NCBI RefSeq assembly: GCF_020382885.2
Contig: NC_058499.1
Coordinates: 3,026,001-3,090,000 of the forward strand
DNA from: Scatophagus argus
Lineage: Eukaryota; Chordata; Actinopteri; Scatophagidae
DNA: 64,000 nucleotides
Reading direction: 5' to 3'
Shown: in pieces, positions 55,101 through 64,000 of the stretch
Layout: each line of letters opens with the position of its first letter
Position numbering within the stretch: the first letter of the stretch is position 1
Position numbers and translations under genes: made by a program
The notes under the pieces: generated by a model
The model's database searches: none
What the model saw: only the letters and a program-made list of their open reading frames with translations
What the model was told of the DNA's origin: nothing

Positions 55101-55800
55101 TGAACAGCTCAAGTGCAGCAGCTGGGCCTTAAGTACTTTGCTCATGGGCACCTAAACAGTTGAGGGATGAGCAAGCTACCTGCGAGTCTGGGAAGACCCG
55201 AGGCCAGGCTGGAGAGGCCTTTCATTCATTTAAGTTTTTAATTTGCTTCCTTATGAACGTGGAAAAATATTTTAATGAGTGTGAGCAGTGTTTTCCAATG
55301 ATCACGCAACAGTTAGGACAGCATAATACGTTATTTTTATCACCATAAACTTCTTAGATCAAGTTCATAAAATATTTGCAGGTATTTCAGCAAAATATGA
55401 CACTTGTTGTTGCCCATATAAGCTTTTTCCCTGATCTGGTGTTTCTATCGCTATCGCTGGATATGACCGTTACAAAACTAATCAATATGATCCTTCTCTG
55501 ATCTGCCACCTCTACCATTAAGATTTGGTTATGGTCAGGCACAAAACTACACAGCTAAGTTTGGGGAGGGATTGTGGTCGTGCACCAACACTGACAGGAG
55601 GCAGGGGGTCAAATGACTAAATAATTACACATTTGTCTTTCCATACTTACTGCATAGCAAAGAAATACTCTTGACTCATCAGAGTCAAGTGGCATGACTA
55701 AATACGAAATAGATTTCATGTCAAAATTTGGATTACATGTAAAACTACAGTTGCGCACTCATGCCAAAACACAGCCTGTCCACCTCTGCTCCATGCAGGT
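52158..55800. other. repeat-rich intergenic region upstream of lyve1
   Basis: No gene was recognised. Its left part should hold the lyve1 promoter. A run near 53340-53780 (GGGATGGATTAAGGGTCATG, GGGCCCCTGGGC) looks like a dispersed element. A separate well-preserved repeat is at 54626-55045. Bases 55440-55620 (ATTTGGTTATGGTCAGGCAC, AAAACTACACAGCTAAG) resemble another common fish repeat. Open frames here (for example 52650-53054) have no splice or family support. Confidence 0.55.
54626..55045. mobile_element. abundant fish interspersed repeat with (ATCC)n end
   Basis: It begins with CCATCCATCCATCCATCTTC, then ACCAGGTCGCAGGGGCAGCA, GACTTCCCTCTCCCCAGACA, CAGGCCAGCCGAGTGACATA and TTTCGGTCATGACCCAAAGT. 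I recognise this as a very common teleost repeat, here truncated and internally deleted; family assignment unverified. Confidence 0.75.
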
Positions 55801-55819
55801 TTGTCCTATCGTGTTTCCT

Positions 55820-55827
55820 TATAAATA
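55820..55827 (+). promoter_or_regulatory. possible TATA box
   Basis: TATAAATA lies about 150 bases before the ATG of the coiled-coil gene. Plausible but not proven. Confidence 0.3.
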
Positions 55828-55977
55828 ATGAATGGTGCTCAGCTGATTATCCACACCGTGAACTCAACGTGAAACTGAGAACTTCACTCACATCACACGC
55901 CCACACTCTGAGCCCAAACCGCCAGCCTCTTGCGGCGAGAAGACATTTTGACAAGGCTGCGTCGGATTGGATTTGAA

Positions 55978-58900
55978 ATGTCGCTGAGAGCCAAATCCCA
56001 CACAGACCTGCAGACGGCTGGGAGGTCCTCTCTAGATGGCAGCCTGTACAAGTCTTTCTCCATGAGCAGCAGTAATGTGAATAGACGCAGTCAGTTTGGG
56101 AACGGTACAGCGGAAGAAGTCAAGGGTCTCTCCAGGCCGCCCAGGAGGCCTGTACGGGTGGTCAGGCCGGTCAGCGCCATTGGCACCAATGGCTCCTTCC
56201 TCCAGATCAACCATCTGCAAGGAGAGCTGGTCAGAAAGAGGAAGGTAAGGAGGTCGAGAGGGTCAGTGGAGGTATGTTGTGATCAGGCATCTGGCTGTAG
56301 AAGCATCCTCAGAGATTCTGTTTTAACTACCTGCGGGACGAACATTGTGTTCCCATTTTAGAGGTCCACTGTTCAAAAGTCACAACAAACCTTTTATTTA
56401 GGAATGTTAAAGGAACATTAAAGCAATCTCACAGGGATATTCAATACTGCACACCCTGTAGAATCCATAGAAGAGAGGTGAGTACAACTAAAATGATGCT
56501 GGTAACAATTACAAAGAGAACTCTGCTCTGTCTGTTTTCCATCATTCGGTCATATTTTCAGATTTTAGTTAAAGTGGAAACAGACAACATTTCTGAGAGG
56601 TATTATTGTTGGCACCACAGCTGAAAAGACAATCGGATCGCTTTCCATTTTGTTTGAAGTAGCAACTACGAACAACCTGAGACCAAGACTAAGTACATCT
56701 ACTCATTTAGTCTGTAATAGAGACATGAAAGCGGACAGAAATGGCGCCAGGCCACTGGATCGCTAGTCGGCCTTCGTTTTCGCCGGAGATTTCGTGCCCA
56801 GTGGCAGACAGAACCGCACAAGTGAAAGTGACAGGCAACCAGTCTAAACACAGACGGTTTCATTATTCCATCAGCGTCGTAAAAGCAACATTTACTTCAT
56901 GGTGATACGTTAAAGCAAAAATATAAGTTTATTGTTAGTTTATAGGGAATCCTGAACTGGGACATCTAGTTCCTGTTAGCTTTGACATACAGGTGAATGT
57001 GTGTCATCTGCTTCATCCTCACCTGCGTTTGTGGATGAACTGTGATGTTTGAAGCCAGTTCAAACATCTTGAGTTTCGTAAGAAATCCGTCCCACAGCGT
57101 TGCTAATAGGTAGCACCTGCCGTTGTGCACACGGTCCTGTCACAGCGCCGGTTTGGTGAAACCACTGAAGTGTTTAATATTTGTAGATGAGGTGATAAAA
57201 GCCTGTCCTTGTCCAAATATGGAGGCTCTCCTGTTTTTAAAGGCAGCGTTGGCTAACTTCAATGCAGCGTGTCTTGCCAAGCAAAGTGTTTCTGTTTCTG
57301 CTGAAGTTCGTGCTTTGGAAGAAAAAATATCTCGTTACTGAGGTCATTTAGGTCAGAACATGACAACCATTTAGAAGCAGTTTTGGAGCTTCTGACCACA
57401 TCGCCTGATCACCAGCTGATGTGGAAGTAGTGAGAAATGTGTAAAGGTGTCAGGATGAGCAAACAAGTGATGAATCAGATAACTAGTTACAAATCCAATG
57501 ACAAGTGCTTTGAGAAAAAAAAATGGAAATTTGAACTCTACAGTTTTAAAAGAGCTGGCCAAACTCCATTTGCTGTTGAAGATTGTGTGATAAAACCAAA
57601 GTTCTGGCACTTCAATTGTTATTTCAAAGGTTATCATGAACTTTGTGTCCAGGTAGGCTACATTTAAATGTTCATGTGTATGACCTAAAATGGTAAAAGT
57701 GAGGGTTAGATGTATTATCGGCTGTGATAAACGTGAAAAAATGTTGCTGTTTTGTTTCTAAGCACTGCACACCGTGAAGTTGTTTTGGTTAATTTTGTAT
57801 AATCCGTCATTTCACGAGCTTGTGTCCTTTGAAATGAATCTGTCAAATTTTATGTTGTCACTGATAATGAAAGCTTTTCTCAGGAGTGCGAGGATCTGAG
57901 AAAAGAAAACAAGTACTTATCAAATGAGATCCACATGGAGCGGATCGCGATGCGCACAGAGAACGAGCTGACCATGAGGAACCTCAGGAACCTGAACCAG
58001 GAGCTGCAGGCTCAAGTCAAAGAGGTACACTCAAACACTGGATTCAGTTTCCGACAGTGCAGCACTCAAGAGACAAGACAAAAGGGTATAAAGAACATGA
58101 GCATCTTCTTTTAAATGACTTTTGAAGACTTTTTTCTATCAAAATTAGACTTTCTTCTAATTTTACACTGGATTTTTAATCTTGACTTTTATATTTGATC
58201 CTTTTTAGGTTTAAGTTTTACTCCTCATGCCGTCCGGTTTTATTCATGCATTACTGTGTATTTCATTTCTGTGTTCATGTTACACGCTCTACAAATAAAC
58301 TTGTCATAGCTCTGTATAGCAGCCTTCAAACGGGTTGATTTAATAGTTGGTGGTGACCTCACCTCGTATCCTTAACCTGCATCCATTCATGCCACCTGGT
58401 AGCTCACTGCTGACCCTCACCCTGACTCTGAGTGGTTGGACTCGTGTTGCATCTCGAAACAAAGGCAGGCCTCTTCTGTTTCCTGACCAAACCACTACAG
58501 CATGCGCCATCTCTCTGCCACCCATCAGCTAAAGCACAAGCTGTATCTGAGCCAGCAGAGGGCGACGTTGTGCTCACAAGCTGCAGACGAGGCCGAGGTG
58601 TCCAGAGGGGAAGCGGAGAAGAGCAGGGCCTCGGCTGAGGCCCGGGCCCTCGGGTGCCAGCGGGACAAAGAAGCAGCGGAGGCTGACAGGAGCCATCTGA
58701 GTGAAGAACTGCAGCAGCTTAAAAAAGAGGTACACACACACAGAGTTTGACACAGATATGGTCAGCTGATCACTGACACTCAAACAACCTGTTGGAGATA
58801 ATTAGAGGCAGCAGTTAGTAACCACAGTACAGTGTGTAGTGTATACGCTCCTTTTGTGCTCCACCCTGACTCCATCGGGTTACACATCAGGTAGGAGTGG

Positions 58901-61900
58901 GTTGATTGCCAGCATAAGTACTGCGAGGAAAGCGTTTGTGTGTACTCATAATATGGCAAAGACTTATAGTAAAAGTATAAAGGTGATTAGTTGTTTAGCT
59001 TGTGAAGAAAAGAAAAGTAGCATTAGAATTACATCTGTTTAAATGGAATTACCTATTTATTATACCGCGTTGAAACAAACACATCCAACACCCTGTGAAT
59101 ACCGGACACTTGGTTTAAAGAAATGCCAGCTCTGGTTCAAAACATCAGCAAACCAACAGGGCCTTCCTATTGGAGGTCTAAAAAACAAACAGTAATACAC
59201 TGAAACTGATTAGACGCCACACTTGGAGCCAGCTAAGTGATGACAGGATGGGGGTGACGTGGTGTGAAACCCTTAACTTTCTCCAGATCGTGGGCTGAGG
59301 GGAAACATCGATGGTGAATCCTGAAGCTGAGACATCACAATTTCCCTAATCGAGCAGAGTAATGAAGTGCAGATGACATCTCTTCAGCCAGAGTTTGATT
59401 CGGGGGTATTTTAAGCCAACAGAGATCCCTCTCCCTGTTACCAGAATCAGTATACCAGGATCAGGTTGCACATAAGCAAGAAGTAACACGACCTGAGGAG
59501 TGAATCGATTCGGTTATGGATTGCAACATTAATTTGACATCTTCCATTTCTTTCTGTAGCACACTGATCTGCAGCTTTTACTGGCACAGACAGAGAAGAA
59601 TTATTTTGAAACCAAGCTGAAGCTGGACCGGGTGTCTGGAGAGAAACAGGTCCTGCTGCAAGAGAACAGGAGCCTGGAGGGGGACAGAGACGACCTCCGA
59701 CACAAGCTGAGACACATCACAGAAGAAAATGTCCACATTAAAGAGAGGTGGGTGTATTTCACGGGAACCCGAGTGTGTGTGTCCAAAGTTAATTTTCGGA
59801 CATTACAGCTGCACCTGCAAGAATGTTATAGAAAAACAGACCATTAAATCAGTGAGTTCAGACAGTAAGCATACAAGTACAAGAAAAACTAAATAGGACC
59901 AAGGATAGAGCCCTGGTGTACACCAAACCTAAATTTCAAACCACAGATGGCCTCAAACTTAATTTATGTAGTTCTTTCCTTAGTTTAAAAATGCCAATTC
60001 AGATGGGTCATGCTTTGTTGTTTTTTGGTGACTAAAAATGGCTTTTTGAAACTAATCAGGCACACAGTCAGAACAATGTGAACCGTCGACAACTGATAGG
60101 AGACAGCCAGCAGCGCTGAATGCTTCTTTAAGAGGGGAAGTTGAAACAATGTCAAGGGCGCTCAAGAAGGCTTGTTTTGGGTTCTCCCACCACTTCTTGG
60201 ATAAAAGTAGGAAGAGCTACGCAGCGAGGTTGAATGTCAGACCTGATTGTAGCCTCGTATCAACAACGAATAGAGTGAGAATGTACGCCGCCTGATAGGA
60301 AACAATAAATCAACTAATCACCATAAGAATGAATCACACTAACAACAGAAATCTACTGTGTGTTTAAAGTCTCGCAGAAAATTTGGCTGAAACCTTTGGG
60401 TCACTCAGAAGTGCATCAATGAAGTATTAAGTAGTTGATCTCTACTTCACCTCTCATTTTTCAGTTAACAGAAGAGGCACATTTTCTCTTGCTGAGTGTG
60501 AGGCCAGGAGCATGAATTGTAACGTCAGAAGAACATCAGATCAGATGAACGACTGCACTTAAACCAAAAAGTGTCACAAAACCCAAAGGCGTCAAGACAC
60601 ACTCTGCAAAAACAAACAAACATAAAAACAACAAAAGGACAAGATGCAGAAGATCAGGAAAACTATCAGGAGTCGTCATCTTGGTGTTTGTTGGAGTTTG
60701 ATTCCTGTCATGCGTGTTCACAGGGAACTTGCTCAAACTTTTCAGTGCTCGTTTCAGGAGGTCTGACGACCTGAGCGAACAAGGGAGGTGGAGAAGAAAG
60801 AGTTAAAAAGAGGCAGCAAAGGAGGTGAAAACAGCAGAAATGATAAAAGTCAGATTCTAAGGGTTGATACGGTGGATTTTAAAAGGCTGTATATCATCAT
60901 TGAATCACACATGTTGGCCTCCATTTGGACACGAGCATGTGTGGTTTCTGCAGTCAGTCAATCAGTGAACTCGTGATTCTTCTTGTGATTCTTCAAAGGA
61001 AAATTCCAGAGTCCAGATGAGCTTAGTTAGTATAGATTTATCCAAACACACCATATGTTCCAGACAATATTAGGAAAAAAGAGAATAAAATTGAAAAAAA
61101 AACATAACAGTAAAAACAGGTTTTGCAAGAATGCAGTCCGTCTGTGAAAACAAGAAACGTTAGGAGGTCAGCTCAGCCTTGTGTGCCTACAGGGAGATAA
61201 ATTCGAGGCGCAGAGCGATGGCGTCAGAGGAGGAGAGCAAAAAGGCCAACCAGGCTCAGCGGGAGGCCGAGTCCGAGAGGCGTCTGGCCGAGAAGGAGAG
61301 GCAGGAACGAATGGCGGAGTGTCTCAGCTGGAGGGAGAAACACCACGAGCTGGCCGACAGGTTCAGAGCTCAGGAGGACCTGAAGGCTCTGAGGCAGAGC
61401 AAAGCAGTGAGAGAGCATCCCTGACACCCACGGATGTTTACCTCCTCTGAAGCTTATTTCCCAGTCTGAGTCTTGTGTGTGTTTTAGTTTATGTTTGCTT
61501 TTCCCACAGTGTCAAGCCAACATCAAGAGTTATCTCCTCTGCATGACAGAAAGTGACCAGAGGGTTAAAATCCTTAAAAATCAAGACGGCACACCAAGAA
61601 ATTTTACGGTGAGACGACTTGGCAGCTGCGGTTGTGAAGTCGGTGGCAACATTGATAAAACCACTCACTGCCCACTCAGGGAAAAGGAAAACTAGCCTGA
61701 ACAATGAGTCACCTAACAGCCATTTTTTCTTTCTCAGGATGGTGAAGACACGACCAACACTGTCTTACCCTGACATTCTCTTCACCATCCTGGGGAAAAA
61801 AAAGGCATTCTGGTGTTGGTTTCCGGTGTGAGAAAATACGGATACCATTGACTATTGTGATGAGTTTAGCGATAAGAAGAACACACAGTAGGAGTTACAA

Positions 61901-62287
61901 TTGTTAACATGCAAAGATTTGTGGCTGTGGTCCATTTCATTTTGTGTTTAAACCAGTAAGCAGTGTTTGTGTCATACGATTATGTTCAGGAGGGAGACCC
62001 CGTATACATCACCCCGGAGTCCAGTCCCGAAGAGCCCGAGAGGAGCTCATCCAGGTAACGTTATGCGTAAAACGTCTGCAGTACGTGCTTTTAGCATCGC
62101 TCTGATGTCTTACTGTCTTCATAGGACCATGTTCAGGGTCTCTGCCCCGCACACGGGCAGGGATCTCGGTCCGAGTCACTTCGATGAGCTGCCAGCCTTC
62201 GTAGGAGACCTGAGACCTGACTCGGCCCCTCAGCGCCGAAGCAGGAAGGTGGTGGAATACTTTTGGATCCCTACAGACCAGGAGTAG
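55978..62287 (+). CDS. uncharacterised coiled-coil protein, eight exons
   Basis: Exons: 55978-56244, 57884-58024, 58529-58729, 59560-59747, 61193-61406, 61510-61608, 61990-62054 and 62125-62287 (stop TAG). All splice sites are GT-AG and phases agree, giving 1338 nt, 445 residues. I do not recognise the family with confidence. Residues 1-75 are Ser/Arg-rich and probably disordered (MSLRAKSHTDLQTAGRSSLD; RPPRRPVRVVRPVSAIGTNG). Residues about 75-385 are a long charged coiled coil (ECEDLRKENKYLSNEIHMER, LSEELQQLKKE, EKNYFETKLKLDRVSGEKQV, RRLAEKERQERMAECLSWRE). The last about 75 residues are again non-coiled (GDPVYITPESSPEEP, DELPAFVGDLRPDS) and end in EYFWIPTDQE. The layout resembles ciliary or cytoskeletal scaffold proteins, but that is inference only. 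The start is the first ATG in the exon 1 frame; the open frame runs further up without another ATG. Introns are 0.1-1.6 kb. Confidence 0.85.
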
Positions 62288-63265
62288 TCAACAGTTTGTT
62301 TTGTCACAGCGAAGAAAAGGTTGAAACCTGCCTGGCTGGATCACGATAGGAGACAGAGGAGATCTTTGAGCGACAGATCGGTTCTGAGTTACAAAAGTGT
62401 GAAATGATTGTTGTGGGGGAAATGCTGAGATGACATGACAAATACCCAGACCTCGAGACCCTGAAGATCATTAAACAGCCTGAGGTCATGCAGCAGGGCA
62501 TCATCTTCTGTTTTCATACTGGGCAGGAATTAAAAAAACTAAAAATAATGTCCATGTGCTTCTGCCTCCTCTTTCATCAGTCTATAATTTCTGTTTTGAT
62601 CCCACCTCTCATCATGAGAGGGAAAGTGTAAGAGTTTGAACTAAACGCTTAGGATGGACGGGTCCAGTCAAAATTACCTTCACAGTATTGCTTGTTGACA
62701 GTCAAAAACTCATTTCAACATTTGTGAAAATTTTATGACACAATTGTAAAATTTACAGTCTGGGATTATACAGTTTTCACTTATTAAACAGACAAAAAGG
62801 TTAATTCAATCGATGAAATGAAGTCTGGGAATATTAGATTAACAATCATTAAATTAACTCCACACACTCTTCAGCAAGGCATTAAAAGCCAACTTGTCAC
62901 AGTCAGAAGAAGAAAAAGAAAATCTCTTAAGAGAAAGTGTGAATCATTCGAGTTGGAACGTGTGAAGAAAAGTCAAAGCAGTTCTGGTGCTCATGTACTG
63001 GACTTTATTGACATTAAAGCAATAGAGGTGCACAACAATTCTGAATACCTTTACATATGATCCGAATCCACTGCCTCATACATGAACATGGCTTGTAAGC
63101 ACGACTCTTAGGTAAAACTTGATGTTTACTTGATGCTTATTTTAATTAGCTGTTAGACTGATTTTAGTGAGAGGGGAGCTCGATTACAACCTATCTAAAG
63201 GCTCTGCTTTTATTTCTGCCAATTTAAGAAAAACATTTAAAATTCACTTGCGTCATTTTCCACAG
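62288..63265. other. 3' flank of the coiled-coil gene, no gene recognised
   Basis: AT-rich sequence. The open frame 62818-63060 is Lys/Arg-rich but has no family resemblance or splice support. Confidence 0.5.
62470..62475 (+). terminator. possible polyadenylation signal of the coiled-coil gene
   Basis: ATTAAA lies about 180 bases after the stop codon; a second ATTAAA lies near 62785. Neither is confirmed. Confidence 0.3.
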
Positions 63266-63350
63266 TGAGCAGTCAAAAGAAACGGGCCACAGGCATGCTG
63301 TCCCTCCGAGTTCTGGGCAAGACCAAACTCGACACCTCGCCTTTTAACGG
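63266..63350 (+). CDS. isolated candidate exon of an unknown gene
   Basis: An 85-nt segment lies between a good acceptor (CATTTTCCACAG) and a strong donor (AACGG|GTACGT). In one frame it encodes SSQKKRATGMLSLRVLGKTK, then LDTSPFNG, basic and protein-like. It could be an internal exon, or the first coding exon starting at the ATG of MLSLRVLG (63294). The coiled-coil gene stops at 62287, so this belongs to another transcript or an alternative 3' end. No neighbouring exon was recognised before the window ends. Confidence 0.35.
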
Positions 63351-64000
63351 GTACGTTTTTCAGCCGTCGAATTAATAAAAACGAGCTTTTTCTTCCATTC
63401 TTAAATACTAATACTTGTAAACCATGTGAAGCTTCATAGGAAAAAAAGTCTGCTTCAATAAATTTATTGTGCAATCGGGCCAGGACTAAATCAAATACTT
63501 CAGCATGTGCTTGGGCTGCAGGTTCTCAAGATTTCATCATCCCAGCACAAAAACAAAAAAAAAGCCCATCTAACTAAGAGGTAGAAACACAGGCAACTTT
63601 GAAACGTTACGGTGGCACACCGATGATTACAGCTTCTTAAAATATTGTAACATTTGGAGGAGGATAAGTATTGCAAGCACTCACGTAATATAAGACCAGA
63701 AAAGAGGGACAGATAACAAAAAAAACAAAAAAGGGGGGAAGCAATCGCGTAAAGAGGATTGGGCAAACACGCACAAGAAACGTCTTGCCAGCTTATGCTT
63801 CACTCTCACGGGCTCTGCGGGCTCCCTTTGCCACTCCTCATACCGTATGAAGCAAAAGGTCGAATGTCACGTTTTCTCTTTCACTCTAACTGTATGGGGA
63901 AGACTCTGCAGCCTGTCTAGTGACTTTGAATTCCATTTTGTTTTTTAAAAGGGTCGCACGGGTGTGACGGCAGGAAATCCAGGCTGGACCCTTGCAGAGG

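Noticed and set aside
57437-57667. Open frame ending at a donor-like TGTCCAG|GTAGGC
   Set aside because: Adding it between exons 1 and 2 of the coiled-coil gene is unnecessary for phase and the peptide is not coiled coil. No acceptor was chosen with confidence.

Overview
The window is vertebrate nuclear DNA, almost certainly from a teleost fish. Genes are split into many small GT-AG exons separated by introns of roughly 0.1-3 kb. Coding exons match vertebrate proteins closely, and the spaces between carry typical fish repeats: tRNA-derived SINEs, L2-like LINE tails, Tc1-like, hAT-like and pogo-like DNA transposon remnants, and CA/GT, TA and GATG microsatellites. All exon joins were made by hand from splice signals, reading frame and remembered family sequences. 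No alignment was run.

Layout, left to right. (1) 1970-7539, minus: the first five coding exons of tmtc3, an ER O-mannosyltransferase; the rest lies beyond the left edge. (2) About 7.5-9.1 kb: a head-to-head promoter region with an ETS-type site. (3) 9124-42160, plus: a complete cep290 gene of 52 conserved coding exons (2438 residues, close to human length). An extra 765-nt open cassette exon (36960-37724) fits in frame between conserved exons 43 and 44 and would add 255 acidic residues. (4) 43458-47980, minus: complete rlig1 (C12orf29 homologue, RNA ligase 1; 7 exons, 324 residues, catalytic Lys57 kept), convergent with cep290. The tmtc3-cep290-rlig1 order matches the human 12q21 block. (5) 49089-52157, minus: a six-exon lyve1-like Link-domain receptor (367 residues). 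(6) 52.2-55.9 kb: repeat-rich intergenic DNA. (7) 55978-62287, plus: an eight-exon gene for a 445-residue coiled-coil protein that I could not name. (8) 62.3-64 kb: mostly empty, with one isolated candidate exon at 63266-63350.

The genes do not form a pathway. cep290 (ciliary transition zone), tmtc3 (cadherin O-mannosylation), rlig1 (RNA repair) and lyve1 (hyaluronan receptor) are neighbours by ancestry. The strongest unexplained signal is the cep290 cassette exon. Next are the unnamed coiled-coil gene, a (TG)24 tract replacing the usual pyrimidine tract at one cep290 acceptor, and two long intronic hairpins.
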